Below are positions 11,393 to 24,779 of a stretch of DNA of 64,000 bases, in pieces. Under the pieces are notes generated by a model, which saw only the letters and a list, made by a program, of their open reading frames with translations, was not told where the DNA came from and ran no database searches. The stretch comes from Colletes latitarsis (lineage: Eukaryota; Arthropoda; Insecta; Hymenoptera; Colletidae): contig NW_027488370.1 of NCBI RefSeq assembly GCF_051014445.1, positions 8,680,001 through 8,744,000 of the forward strand, read 5' to 3'. Position 1 is the first letter of the stretch; each line of letters starts with the position of its first letter. The translations under genes were made by a program, and so were the position numbers.

Positions 11393-13664
11393 GCATTTTT
11401 CGCATACTTGTTGGCCAGATCCTGGCCTTTTTCTGGCCCGGACAATGTAGTATGTGGTACCACGCCGAAACAGGCAATTAAAACTGGTTGCGATTAATAT
11501 TTTAGAGGATAACGCCGGTTATGTCTCGGTTAGGTCTGGTATTTGCCCTCATCTGGCTCGTACTTTCGCATTTCTCGCATACTTGTTGGTCAGATCCTGG
11601 CCTTTTCCTGGTTTAGATCACGTAGTAATGCGGTACCACACCGAAACTGTCAATTAAACCTGGTTGCGATTAATATTTTAGAGGATAACGCTGGTTATGT
11701 CTGGATTAGTTCTGGTATTTGCGATCATCTGGATCATACTTTCGCAATTATCGCGTACTTGTTGGCCAGATCTTGGGTTTTTTCTGCTTGGACCACGTAG
11801 TAATTTGGTACCACACTGAAACAGTCAATTAAACCTGGTTGCGATTAATACTTTAGAGGATAACGCCGGTTATGTCTCGGTTAGGTCTGGGATTTGGCCC
11901 CATCTGGCACGTACTTTCGCATTTCTCGCATACTTGTCCAGATCCTGGCCTTTTTCTGGCTTGGACCACGTAGTGATGTGGTACCACACCGAAACAGTCA
12001 ATTAATCCTGGTTGCGATTATTATTTTAGAGGATAACGCTGGTTATGTCTGGGTTAGTTCTGGTATATGCAATCATCTGGCTCATACTTTCGCAATTTTC
12101 GCGTACTCGTTGGCCAGATCTTGAGTTTCTTGTGGTTTGGATCCCGTCGTAATGTGGTTCCACACCGAAGCAGTCAATTAAACCTGGTTGCGATGAATAT
12201 TTTGGAGGATAACGCCGGTTATGTCTCGGTTAGGTCAGGGATTTGCCCTCATCTGGCTCGTACTTTCGCTTTTCTCGCGTACTTGTCGGCCAGATCTTGG
12301 GTTTTTCTGGCTTGGACCACGTAGTAATTTGGTACCACACTGAAACAGTCAATTAAACCTGGTTGCGATTAATATCTTAGAGGATAACGCTGGTTATGTC
12401 TGGGTTAGTTCTGGTATATGCAATCATCTGGCTCATACTTTCGCAATTTTCGCGAACTCGTTGGCCAGATCTTGGGTTTTTTGTGGTTTGGATCCCGTCG
12501 TAATGTGGTTCCACACCGAAGCAGTCAATTAAACCTGGTTGCGATGAATATTTTGGAGGATAACGCCGGTTATGCCTCGGTTAGGTCAGGGATTTGCCCT
12601 CATCTGGCTCGTACTTTCGCATTTTTCGCATACTTGTTGGCCAGATCGTGGCCTTTTTCCGGCTTCGACCACGTACTAATGTGGTACCACACCGAAACAG
12701 TCAATAGAATCGCTGGTTGCGATTAATATTTTAGAGGATAACGCCGGTTATGTCTGGGTTACGTCTGGTAGTTGCCCCCATCTGGCTCGTACTTAGGCGT
12801 TTCTCGCATACTTGTTGGCCAGATCCAGGATTTTTTCTGGTTTGTATCCCTTCGTAATGTGGTTCCACACCGAAACAGTCAATTAATCCTGGTTGCGATT
12901 AATATTTTAGGGGATAACGCTGGTTATGTCTGGTATTTGCCCTCATCTGGCTCGTACCTTCGCATTTCTCGCATACTTGTTGGCCAGATCCTGGCCTTTT
13001 CCTGGTTTAGATCACGTAGTAATGCGGTACCACACCGAAACAGTCAATTAAACCTGGTTGCGATTAATATTTTAGAGGATAACGCTGGTTATGTCTCGGT
13101 TAGGTCTGGGATTTGCCCTCATCTGTCTCGTACTTTCGCATTTTTCGCATACTTGTTGGACAGATCCTGGCATTTTTCTGGTCTGTATCACGTAGTATTG
13201 CGGTACCACACCGAAACAGTCAATTAAACCTGGTTGCGATTAATATTTTAGAGGATAACGCTGGTTATGTCTGGGATAGTTCTGGTATTTGCAATCATCT
13301 GGCTCCTACCTTCGCATTTTCCGCCTACTTGTTGGCAAGATCCTGGGCTTTTTGTGGTTTGGATCACGTAGTAATGCGGTACCACACCGTAACTGTCAAT
13401 TAAACCTGGTTGCGGTTAATATTTTGGAGGATAACGCCGGTTATGTCTGGGCTAGGTCTGGGATTTGCCCTTATCTGGCTTGCACTTTCGCATTTCTCGC
13501 ATACTTGTTGGCCAGATCCAGTCTTTTTTCTGGCCCCGACCACGTAGTAATGCGGTACCACACCGTAACAGTCAATTAAACCTGGTTGCGGTTAATTTTT
13601 GGAGGATAACGCCGGTTATGTTTGGGTTAGTTCTGGTATTTGCAATCAACAGGCTCGTACCTTC
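11393..13664. repeat. Higher-order repeat B, copy 2
   Basis: Diagnostic variants match copy 1 in order at a constant offset of 2272 bp. I noticed only isolated differences, such as TTTCGCTTTTCTCGC near 12266-12280 where copy 1 has TTTCGCATTTCTCGC. The end is set by divergence at CATTTTTCGCCTACTTG. Such closeness implies very recent tandem duplication. Confidence 0.85.
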
Positions 13665-14170
13665 GCATTTTTCGCCTACTTGTTGGCCAGATCCTGGGCT
13701 GTTTCTGGTTTGGATCACGTACTAATGCGGTGCCAGACCGAAACAGTCAATTAATCCTGGTTGCGATTAATATTTTAGAGGATAACGCCGGTTATGTCTC
13801 GGTTAGGTCTGGTATTTGCCCTCATCTGGCTCGTACTTTCGCATTTCTCGCATACTTGTTGGCCAGATCCCGGCATTTTTCTGGTCTGTATCACGTAGTA
13901 TTGCGGTACCACTCCGAAACAGTCAATTAAACCTGGTTGCGATTAATATTTTAGAGGATAACGCCGGTTATATCTCGGTTGGGCCTGGGATTTGCCCTCA
14001 TCTGGCTAGTACCTTCGCATTTTTCGCCTACTTGTTGGCTAGATCCTGAGCTTTTTCTGGTTTGAATCCCGTAATAATGACGCTCCACACCGAAACAGTC
14101 AATTAAACCTGGGTTCGATTAATATTTTAGAGGATAACGCCGGTTATATCTCGGTTAGGTCTGGTATTTG
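12940..14170. repeat. Seven-monomer duplication, left copy (1231 bp)
   Basis: The tail of repeat B copy 2 plus about three further monomers repeats from 14171 at an offset of 1231 bp (7 x 176 minus 1). Shared rare variants include GGTTAATTTTTGGAGG (a deletion) and GTTATGTTTGGGTTAG. It overlaps repeat B copy 2 because the two duplications are nested. Confidence 0.8.
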
Positions 14171-15100
14171 CCCTCATCTGGCTCGTACCTTCGCATTTCT
14201 CGCATACTTGTTGGCCAGATCCTGGCCTTTACCAGGTTTAGATCACGTAGTAATGCGGTACCACACCGAAACAGTCAATTAAACCTGGTTGCGATTAATA
14301 TTTTAGAGGATAACGCCGGTTATGTCTCGGTTAGGTCTGGGATTTGCCCTCATCTGTCTCGTACTTTCGCATTTTTCGCATACTTGTTGGCCAGATCCTG
14401 GCATTTTTCTGGTCTGTATCCCGTCGTAATGTGGTTCCACACCGAAACAGTCAATTAATCCTGGTTGCGATTAATATTTTAGAGGATAACGCTGGTTATG
14501 TCTGGGATAGTTCTGGTATTTGCAATCATCTGGCTCGTACCTTCGCATTTTCCGCCTACTTGTTGGCAAGATCCTGGGCTTTTTGTGGTTTGGATCACGT
14601 AGTAATGCGGTACCACACCGTAACTGTCAATTAAACCTGGTTGCGGTTAATATTTTGGAGGATAACGCCGGTTATGTCTGGGCTAGGTCTGGGATTTGCC
14701 CTTATCTGGCTTGCACTTTCGCATTTCTCGCATACTTGTTGGCCAGATCCTGTCTTTTTTCTGGCCCCGACCACGTAGTAATGCGGTACCACACCGTAAC
14801 AGTCAATTAAACCTGGTTGCGGTTAATTTTTGGAGGATAACGCCGGTTATGTTTGGGTTAGTTCTGGTATTTGCAATCATCAGGCTCGTACCTTCGCATT
14901 TTTCGCCTACTTGTTGGCCAGATCCTGGGCTGTTTCTGGTTTGGATCACGTACTAATGCGGTACCAGACCGAAACAGTCAATTAATCCTGGTTGCGATTA
15001 ATATTTTAGAGGATAACGCCGGGTATGTCTCGGTTAGGTCTGGTATTTGCCCTCATCTGGCTCGTACTTTCGCATTTCTCGCATACTTGTTCGCCAGATC
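14171..15100. repeat. Seven-monomer duplication, right copy
   Basis: This segment matches 12940-13870 at an offset of 1231 bp with a few substitutions, for example TTTACCAGGTTTAG at about 14227-14240 versus TTTTCCTGGTTTAG in the left copy. The match gives way near 15100-15190 to sequence like that from 8445 onward, so the right copy is cut by the next duplication junction. Confidence 0.75.
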
Positions 15101-17655
15101 CTGGCATTTTTCTGGTCTGTATCACGTAGTATTGCGGTACCACACCGAAACAGTCAATTAAACCTGGTTGCGATTAATATTTTAGAGGATAACGCTGGTT
15201 ATGTCTGGCTTAGTTCTGGTATTTGCAATCATCTGGATCATACTTTCGCAATTATCGCGTACTTGTTGGCCAGATCTAGGGTTTTTTCTGGCTTGGACCA
15301 CGTAGTAATTTGGTACCACACTGAAACAGTCAATTAAACCTGGTTGCGATTAATATTTTAGAGGATAACGCCGGTTATGTCTCGGTTAGGTCTGGGATTT
15401 CGCCTCATCTGGCACGTACTTTTCCATTTCCCGCATACTTGTTGTCCAGATCCTGGCCTTTTTCTGGCTTGGACCACGTAGTGATGTGGTACCACACCGA
15501 AACAGTCAATTAAACCTGGTTGCGATTAATATTTTAGAGGATGACGCTGGTTATGTCTGGGTTAGTTCTGGTATTTGCAATCATCTGGCTCATACTTTCG
15601 CAATTTTCGCGTACTCGTTGGCCAGATCTTGGGTTTTTTGTGGTTTGGATCCCGTCGTAATGTGGATCCACACCGAAACAGTCAATTAAACCTGGTTGCG
15701 ATTAATATTTTAGAGGATGACGCTGGTTATGTCTGGGTTAGTTCTGGTATTTGCAATCATCTGGCTCATACTTTCGCATTTTTCGCATACTTGTTGGCCA
15801 GATCCTGGCCTTTTTCTGGCCCGGACAATGTAGTATGTGGTACCACGCCGAAACAGGCAATTAAAACTGGTTGCGATTAATATTTTAGAGGATAACGCCG
15901 GTTATGTCTCGGTTAGGTCTGGTATTTGCCCTCATCTGGCTCGTACTTTCGCATTTCTCGCATACTTGTTGGTCAGATCCTGGCCTTTTCCTGGTTTAGA
16001 TCACGTAGTAATGCGGTACCACACCGAAACTGTCAATTAAACCTGGTTGCGATTAATATTTTAGAGGATAACGCTGGTTATGTCTGGATTAGTTCTGGTA
16101 TTTGCGATCATCTGGATCATACTTTCGCAATTATCGCGTACTTGTTGGCCAGATCTTGGGTTTTTTCTGCTTGGACCACGTAGTAATTTGGTACCACACT
16201 GAAACAGTCAATTAAACCTGGTTGCGATTAATACTTTAGAGGATAACGCCGGTTATGTCTCGGTTAGGTCTGGGATTTGGCCCCATCTGGCACGTACTTT
16301 CGCATTTCTCGCATACTTGTCCAGATCCTGGCCTTTTTCTGGCTTGGACCACGTAGTGATGTGGTACCACACCGAAACAGTCAATTAATCCTGGTTGCGA
16401 TTATTATTTTAGAGGATAACGCTGGTTATGTCTGGGTTAGTTCTGGTATATGCAATCATCTGGCTCATACTTTCGCAATTTTCGCGTACTCGTTGGCCAG
16501 ATCTTGAGTTTCTTGTGGTTTGGATCCCGTCGTAATGTGGTTCCACACCGAAGCAGTCAATTAAACCTGGTTGCGATGAATATTTTGGAGGATAACGCCG
16601 GTTATGTCTCGGTTGGGTCAGGGATTTGCCCTCATCTGGCTCGTACTTTCGCATTTCTCGCGTACTTGTCGGCCAGATCTTGGGTTTTTCTGGCTTGGAC
16701 CACGTAGTAATTTGGTACCACACTGAAACAGTCAATTAAACCTGGTTGCGATTAATATCTTAGAGGATAACGCTGGTTATGTCTGGGTTAGTTCTGGTAT
16801 ATGCAATCATCTGGCTCATACTTTCGCAATTTTCGCGAACTCGTTGGCCAGATCTTGGGTTTTTTGTGGTTTGGATCCCGTCGTAATGTGGTTCCACACC
16901 GAAGCAGTCAATTAAACCTGGTTGCGATGAATATTTTGGAGGATAACGCCGGTTATGCCTCGGTTAGGTCAGGGATTTGCCCTCATCTGGCTCGTACTTT
17001 CGCATTTTTCGCATACTTGTTGGCCAGATCGTGGCCTTTTTCCGGCTTCGACCACGTACTAATGTGGTACCACACCGAAACAGTCAATAGAATCGCTGGT
17101 TGCGATTAATATTTTAGAGGATAACGCCGGTTATGTCTGGGTTACGTCTGGTAGTTGCCCCCATCTGGCTCGTACTTAGGCGTTTCTCGCATACTTGTTG
17201 GCCAGATCCAGGATTTTTTCTGGTTTGTATCCCTTCGTAATGTGGTTCCACACCGAAACAGTCAATTAATCCTGGTTGCGATTAATATTTTAGGGGATAA
17301 CGCTGGTTATGTCTGGTATTTGCCCTCATCTGGCTCGTACCTTCGCATTTCTCGCATACTTGTTGGCCAGATCCTGGCCTTTTCCTGGTTTAGATCACGT
17401 AGTAATGCGGTACCACACCGAAACAGTCAATTAAACCTGGTTGCGATTAATATTTTAGAGGATAACGCTGGTTATGTCTCGGTTAGGTCTGGGATTTGCC
17501 CTCATCTGTCTCGTACTTTCGCATTTTTCGCATACTTGTTGGACAGATCCTGGCATTTTTCTGGTCTGTATCACGTAGTATTGCGGTACCACACCGAAAC
17601 AGTCAATTAAACCTGGTTGCGATTAATATTTTAGAGGATAACGCTGGTTATGTCT
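15100..17655. repeat. Third, displaced copy of the 8445-11000 region
   Basis: The run matches 8445-11000 at a constant offset of 6655 bp, including the dispersed monomers before repeat B and most of repeat B itself. A private change is CTCGGTTGGGTCAGGG near 16607-16622, where the other copies have CTCGGTTAGGTCAGGG. The match ends at about 17655, where GTATATGCAATCATCTGGC replaces the expected variant. Confidence 0.8.
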
Positions 17656-18250
17656 GGGTTAGTTCTGGTATATGCAATCATCTGGCTAGTACTTTCGCAT
17701 TTTTCGCATACTTGTTGGCCAGATCGTGGCCTTTTTCCAGCTTGGACCACGTAGTAATGTGGTACCACACCGAAACAGTCAATAGAAGATGGTTGCGATT
17801 AATATTTTAGAGGATAACGCTGGTTATGTCTGGGTTAGTTCTGGTATTTGCAATCATCCGGCTCGTACCTTCGCATTTTCTACCTACTTGTTGGCAAGAT
17901 CCTGGGCTTTTTCTGGTTTGGATCACGCAGTAATGCGGTACCACACCGTAACAGTCAATTAAACCTGGTTGCGCTTAATATTTTGGAGGATAACGCCGGT
18001 TATGTCTGGGTTAGGTCTGGGATTTGCCCTTATCTGGCTCGTACTTTCGCATTTTTCGCATACTTGTTGGCCAGATCGTGGCCTTTTTCCAGCTTGGACC
18101 ACGTAGTAATGTGGTACCACACCGAAACAGTCAATAGAAGATGGTTGCGATTAATATTTTAGAGGATAACGCTGGTTATGTCTGGGTTAGTTCTGGTATA
18201 TGCAATCATCTGGCTAGTACTTTCGCATTTTTCGCATACTTGTTGGCCAG
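17656..18250. repeat. Dimeric repeat (352 bp) in block B
   Basis: The stretch from about 17700 to 17845 recurs at about 18052-18198, an offset of two monomers. The shared marker is CAGTCAATAGAAGATGG, a version of the usual CAGTCAATTAAACCTGG site not seen elsewhere in the window. The duplication is short and nearly exact. Confidence 0.7.
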
Positions 18251-18475
18251 ATCGTGGCCTCTTTCTGGCTTGGACCAAGTAGTAATGTGGGACCATACTC
18301 AAACAGTCAATTAAACCTGGTTGCGATTAATATTTTAGAGGATAACGCCGGTTACTTCTCGGTTAGGTCTGGGATTTGCCCTCATCTGGCTCATACTTTT
18401 GCAATTTTCGCGTACTTGTTGGCCAGATCTTGGGTTTTTTGTGGTTTGGATCCCGTCGTAATGAGGATCCACACC

Positions 18476-19190
18476 GAAGCAGTCAATTAAGCCTGGTTGC
18501 GATGAATATTTTAGAGGATAACGCTGGTTATGTTTGGGTTAGTTCTGCTATTTGCAATCATCTGGCTCGTACATTCGCATTTTTCGCCTACTTGTTGGCA
18601 AGATCCTGGGTTTTTTCTGGTTTGGATCACGTAGTAATGCGTTACCTCACTGAAACAGTCAATTAAACCTGGTTGCGATTAATATTTGAGAGGATAACGC
18701 CGGTCATGTCTCGGTTAGGTCTGGGATTTGCCCTCATCTGGCTCGTACATTCGCATTCTTCGCATACATGTTGGCCAGTTCCTGGGCATTTTCTGGTTTG
18801 GATCACGTAGTAATGTGGTGCCACACTGAAACAGTCAATACAAGCTGGTTCCGATTAGTATTTTAGAGGATAGCGACGGTTATTTCTCGGTTAGGTCTGG
18901 GATTTGCCCTCATCTGTCTCGTACTTTCACATTTTTCGCGTACTTGTTGGCCAGATCCTGGCCTTTTTCTGGTCTGTATCACGTAGTAATGCGGTACCAC
19001 ACCGAAGCAGTCAATTAAGCCTGGTTGCGATGAATATTTTAGAGGATAACGCTGGTTATGTTTGGGTTAGTTCTGCTATTTGCAATCATCTGCCTCGTAC
19101 ATTCGCATTTTTCGCCTACTTGTTGGCAAGATCCTGGGTTTTTTCTGGTTTGGATCACGTAGTAATGCGTTACCCCACTGAAACAGTCAA
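18476..19190. repeat. Trimeric repeat (528 bp)
   Basis: Bases at about 18476-18660 recur at about 19004-19188, an offset of exactly three monomers. The shared markers are GAAGCAGTCAATTAAGCC and GTTAGTTCTGCTATTTGC. Small differences such as TTACCTCACTG versus TTACCCCACTG show that the copies have begun to diverge. Confidence 0.7.
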
Positions 19191-19254
19191 TTAAACCTGG
19201 TTGCGATTAATATTTTAGAGGATAACGCCGGTTATGTCTAGGTTAGGTCCGGTA

Positions 19255-20100
19255 TTTGCAATCATCTGGCTCGTACTTTCGCATTTATCTCATACTTGTT
19301 TACAAGATCCTGGCCTTTTTCTGGTTTGGATCACGTAGTAATGCGGTACCACACCGAAACAGTCAATTAAACCTCGTTGCGATTAATATTTTATGGGATA
19401 ACGCCGGTTACGTCTCGGTTAGGTCTGGGATTTTCCCTCATCTGGCTCGTACTTTCGCATTTTTCGCATTCTTGTTGGCCCGATCCTGGCCTTTTTCTGG
19501 TGTGGATCACGTAGTAATGTGGTACCACACTGAGACAGTCATTAAAAGCATGTTCCGATTCGTATTTTAGAGGATAACGCAGGTTACGTCTGGATTAGTT
19601 CTGGTATTTGCAATCATCTGGCTCATACTGTCGCGTTTTTCGCATACTTGTTGGCCAGATCCTGGGTTCTTTCTGGTTTGGATCCCGTACTAATGTGGTT
19701 CCACACCGAAACAGTCAATTAAACCTGGTTGCGATTAATATATTAGAGGATAACGCTGGTTTGTCTGGGTTAGGTATGGTATTTGCCCCCATCTGGCTCG
19801 TACTTTCGCATTTATCTCATACTTGTTTGCAAGATCCTGGCCTTTTTCTGGTTTGGATCACGTAGTAATGCGGTACCACACCGAAACAGTCAATTAAACC
19901 TCGTTGCGATTAATATTTTATGGGATAACGCCGGTTACGTCTCGGTTAGGTCTGGGATTTTCCCTCATCTGCCTCGTACTTTCGCCTTTTTCGCATTCTT
20001 GTTGGCCCGATCCTGGGCTTTTTCTGGTGTGGATCACGTAGTAATGTGGTACCACACTGAGACAGTCATTAAAAGCATGTTCCGATTCGTATTTTAGAGG
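19255..20100. repeat. Trimeric duplication (527 bp) in block C
   Basis: Bases at about 19255-19570 recur at about 19782-20097. Shared variants are CATTTATCTCATACTTG, ATTTTATGGGATAACGCC and the CATTAAAAGCATGTTCCG allele. Differences such as CTTGTTTACAAG versus CTTGTTTGCAAG indicate moderate age. Confidence 0.75.
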
Positions 20101-21099
20101 ATGACGCTGGTTATGTCAGGGTTAGTTCTGGTATTTGCAATCATCTGGCTCGTATTTTCGCATTTTTCGCATACTTGTTGGCCAGATCCTGGCCATTTTC
20201 AGGGTTGGACCACGTAGTAATATGGTACCATGCCAAAACAGGCAACTAAACCTGGTTGCGATTAATTTTTTAGAGGAGAACACTGTTTATGTCTCGCTTA
20301 GTTCTGGTATGTGCAATCATCTGGCTGATACTTTCGCGTTTTTCGAATACATGTTGGCCAGATCCTGGCCTTTTTCTGGTTTGGATCGCATAGTAATGCG
20401 GTACCACACCGAAACAGTCAGTTAAACCTGGTTGCGATTAATATTTTAGAGGATAACGCCGGTTATGTCACGGTTAGGTCTGGGATTTGCCGTCATCTGG
20501 CTCGTATTTTCGCATTTTTCGCATACTTGTTGGCCAGATCCTGGTCTTTTTCTGGCTTGGACCACGTAGTAATGTGGTATCACACTGAAACAGTCAATTA
20601 AACCTGGTTGCGCTTAACATTTCGGAGGATAACGCCGGTTATGTCTCGGTTAGGACTGGGATTTTCCCTCATCTGGCTCGTACTTTCGCATTTTGCGCAT
20701 ACTTGTTGGCCAGATCCAGGGCTATTTCTGGCTTGGACCACGTAGTAATGTGGAACTACACCGAAACAGTGAATTAAACCCGGTTGCGATTAATATTTTA
20801 GAGTTTAACGCCGGTTACGTCTGTGTTAGGTCTGGTATTTGCCATCATCTGGCTCGTACTTTCGCATTTTTCGCACACTTGGCCAGATCCTGGGCTTCGT
20901 CTGGTTTGGATCCCGTAGTAATGCGTTTCCACACGGAAACAGTCAATTAAAGCCGGTTGCGATTATTATTTTAGAGGATAACGCCGGTTATGTCTGGGTT
21001 AGGTCTGGGATTTGCCCTCATCTGGCTCGTACTTTCGCGTTTCTCGCATTCCTGTTGGCCCGATCCTGGGATTTTTCTGGTTTGGATCACGTAGTAATA

Positions 21100-21870
21100 T
21101 GTTACCACACAGAAACAGTCATTAAAAGCATGTTCCGATTCGTATTTTAGAGGATAACGCTGGTTATGTCAGGCATAATTCCGGTATTTGCAATCATCTG
21201 GCTCAAACTTTCGCATTTTTCTCATACTTGATGGCCAGATCCTGGCCTTTTTCTGGTTTGGATCACGTAGTAATGCGGTACCACACCGAAACAGACAATT
21301 AAACCTGGTTGCGATTAATATTTCACAGGATAACGCCGGTTATGTCTCGGTTAGGTCTGGGATTTGCCCTCATCTGGATCGTACTTTCGCATTTTTCGCA
21401 TACTTGTTGGCCAGATCCTGGGCTTCTTCTGGTTTGGATCCCGTAATAATGCGTTTCCACACGGAAACAGTCATTAAAAGCATGTTCCGATTCGTATTTT
21501 AGAGGATAACGCTGGTTATGTCAGGCATAGTTCTGGTATTTGCAATCATCTGGGTCATACTTTCGCATTTTTCTCATTCTTGTTGGCAAGATCCTGGCCT
21601 TTCTCTGGTTTGGATCACGTAGTAATGCGGTACCACACCGAAACAGTCAATTAAACCTGGTTGCGATTAATATTTTAGGGGATAACGCCGGTTATGTCTG
21701 GGTTTGGTCTGGTATTTGCCCTCATCTGGCTCGTACTTTCGCATTTTTCGCATTCTTGTTGGCCAGATCCTGGCCTTTTCCTGGTTTGGATCAAGTAGTA
21801 ATGTGGTACCACACTGAAACAGTCATTAAAAGCATGTTCCGATTCGTATTTTAGAGCATAACGCTGGTTA
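21100..21870. repeat. Dimer organisation (352 bp) of two monomer types
   Basis: The CATTAAAAGCATGTTCCG allele occurs near 21120, 21472 and 21824, always 352 bp apart. Between these lie monomers with the standard CAATTAAACCTGG allele. Here the array is an alternation of two monomer types, a simple two-unit higher-order repeat. Confidence 0.7.
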
Positions 21871-22599
21871 TGTCAGGGTTAGTTGTGGTATTTGCAATCA
21901 TCTGGCTCATACTTTCGCATTTTTCTCATACTTGTTGGCAAGATCCTGGCTTTTTTCTGGTTTAGATCACGTAGTAATGCGGTACCACACCGAAACAGTC
22001 AACTAAACCTGGTTGCGATTAATATTTTAGAGGATAACGCCGGTTATGTCTCGGTTAGGTCTGGGATTTGCCCTTATCTGGATCGTACTTTCGCATTTTT
22101 CGCATACTTGTTGGCCAGATCCTGGGCTTCTTCTGGTTTGGATCCCGTAGTAATGCGTTTCCACACGGAAACAGTCAATTAAAGCCGGTTGCGATTATTA
22201 TTTTAGAGGATAACGCCGGTTATGTCAGGCATAGTTCTGGTATTTGCCCTCATCTGGCTCGTACTTTCGCATTTTTCACATTCTTGTTGGCCAGATCCTG
22301 CCCTTTCTCTGGTTTGGATCACGTAGTAATGCGGTACCACACCGAAACAGTCAATTAAACCTGGTTGCGATTAATATTTTAGAGGATAACGCTGGTTATG
22401 TCTGGGTTAGTTCTGGTATTTGCAATCATCTGGTTCATACTTTCGCATTTTTCGCATACGTGTTGGCCAGATCCTGGGTTTCTTTCTGGTTTGGATACCG
22501 TAGTAGTGTGGTTCCACACCGAAACAGTCAATTAAACCTGGTTGCGGTTAATATTTTAGAGGATAACGTCTGTTTTGTCTGGGTTAGGTCTGGTATTTG

Positions 22600-23760
22600 C
22601 CCTCATCTGGCTCGAACTTTCGCATTTTTCTCATACTTGTTGTCCAGATCCTGGCCTTTTTCTGGTTTGGATCACGCAGTAAAGCAGTACCACGCCGAAA
22701 CAGTCAATTAAACCTGGTTGCGATTAATATTTTAGAGGATAACGCCGGTTATGTCTCGGTTTGGTGTGGGATTTGCCCTCATCTGGCTCGTACTTTCGCA
22801 TTTTGCGCATACTTGTTGGCCAGATCCAGGGCTATTTCTGGCTTGGACCACGTAGTAATGTGGTACTACACCGAAACAGTCAATTAAACCTGGATGCGAT
22901 TAATATTTTAGAGGATAACGCTGGTTATGTCTGGGTTAGTTCTGGTATTTGCAATCATCTGGTTCATACTTTCGCATTTTTCGCATACCTGTTGGCCAGA
23001 TCCTGGCCTTTTTCTGGTTTGCATCAGGTAGTAATGCGGTACCACACCGAAACAGTCAATTAAACCTGGTTGCGATTAATATATTAGGGGATAACGCCGG
23101 TTATGTCTGGGTTAGGTCCGGTATTCGCCCTCATCTGGCTCGTACTTTCGCATTCATCTCATACTTGTTGGCCAGATCCTGGCCTTTTTCTGGTTTGGAT
23201 CACGTAGTAATGCGGTACCACACCGAAACAGTCAATTAAACCTAGTTGAGATTAATATTTTAGAGGATAACGCTGGTTATGTCTGGGTTAGTTCTGGTAT
23301 TTGCAATCATCTGGTTCATACTTTCGCATTTTTCGCATACCTGTTGGCCAGATCCTGGGTTTCTTTCTAGTTTGAATACCGTAGTAATGTGGTTCCACAC
23401 CGAAACAGTCAATTAAACCTGGTTGCGATTAATATTTTAGAAGATAACGCCGGTTGTGTCTTGGTTAGGTCTGGTATTTGCCCTCATCTGGCTCGAACTT
23501 TCGCATTTTTCTCATACTTGTTGGGCAGATCCTGGCCTTTTTCTGGTTTGAATCACGTAGTAATGCGGTACCACACCGGAACAGTCAATTAAACCTGGTT
23601 GCGATTAATATTTTAGAGGATAACGCCGGTTATGTCTCGGTTTGGTCTGGGATTTGCCCTCATCTGGCTCGTACTTTCGCATTTTGCGCATACTTGTTGG
23701 CCAGATCCAGGGCTATTTCTGGCTTGAACCACGTAGTAATGTGGTACTACACCGAAACAG
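22600..23760. repeat. Five-monomer duplication (881 bp)
   Basis: Bases at about 22600-22880 recur at about 23481-23761. Shared markers are CTCGAACTTTCGCATTTTTC, CATTTTGCGCATAC and CCAGATCCAGGGCTATTTC. A third related run begins at about 24184, 1587 bp after the first, so this set of variants has been copied at least twice. Confidence 0.65.
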
Positions 23761-24779
23761 TCAATTAAACCCGGTTGCGATTAATATTTTAGAGTTTAAC
23801 GCCGGTTACGTCTGTGTTAAGGTCTGGTATTTGCCATCATCTGGCTCGTACTTTCGCATTTTTCGCACACTTGTTGGTAAGATCCTGGCCTTTTTCTGGT
23901 TTGGATCACGTAGTAATGCGGTACCACACCGAAACAGTCAGTTAAACCTGGTTGCGATTAATATTTTAGAGGATAACGCTGGTTATGTCTGGGTTAGTTC
24001 TGGTATTTGCAATCATCTGGTTCATACTTTCGCATTTTTCGCATACCTGTTGGCCAGATCCTGGGTTTCTTTCTGGTTTGGATACCGTAGTAATGTGGTT
24101 CCACACCGAAACAGTCAATTAAACCTGGTTGCGGTTAATATTTTAGAGGATAACGTCGGTTTTGTCTGGGTTAGGTCTGGTATTTGCCCTCATCTGGCTC
24201 GAACTTTCGCATTTTTCTCATACTTGTTGTCCAGATCCTGGGCTTTTTCTGGTTTGGATCACGTAGTAATGCGGTACCACACCGAAACAGTCAATTAAAC
24301 CTGGTTGCGATTAATATTTTAGAGGATAACGCCGGTTATGTCTCGGTTTGGTCTGGGATTTGCCCTCATCTGGCTCGTACTTTCGCATTTTGCGCATACT
24401 TGTTGGCCAGATCCAGGTCTATTTCTGGCTTGGACCACGTAGTAATGTGGTACTACACCGAAACAGTCAATTAAACCTGGTTGCGATTAATATTTAAGAG
24501 GATAACGCTGGTTATGTATGGTTAGTTCTGGTATTTGCAATCATCTGGTTCATACTTTCGCATTTTACGCATACCTGTTGGCCAGATCCTGGGATTCTTT
24601 CTGGTTTGGATCACGTAGTAATGCGCTACCACACCGAAACAGTCAATTAAACCTGGTTGCGATTAATATTTTAGAGGATAACGCCGGTTATGTCTCGGTT
24701 TGGTCTGGTATTTGCCCTCATCTGGCTCGTACTTTCGCATTTTTCGCATACTTGTTAGGCAGATTCTGGCCTCTTTCTG

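Larger units (their letters stand above)
7530..19200. repeat. Satellite subfamily B block
   Basis: From here monomers read CATCTGGCTCGTAC, TTTCGCATTTTTCGCATAC and TTGGCCAGATC. Two classes are interspersed: one with GGTATTTGCAATCATCTGG plus CAATTTTCGCGTACTCG or similar, the other with GGATTTGCCCTCATCTG. The first monomers (7613-7990) carry CGGTTATTTCTAGGTTAGG and CATCTGTCACGTAC. Block B contains the best-defined mid-sized higher-order repeats of the window, listed separately. Confidence 0.85.
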
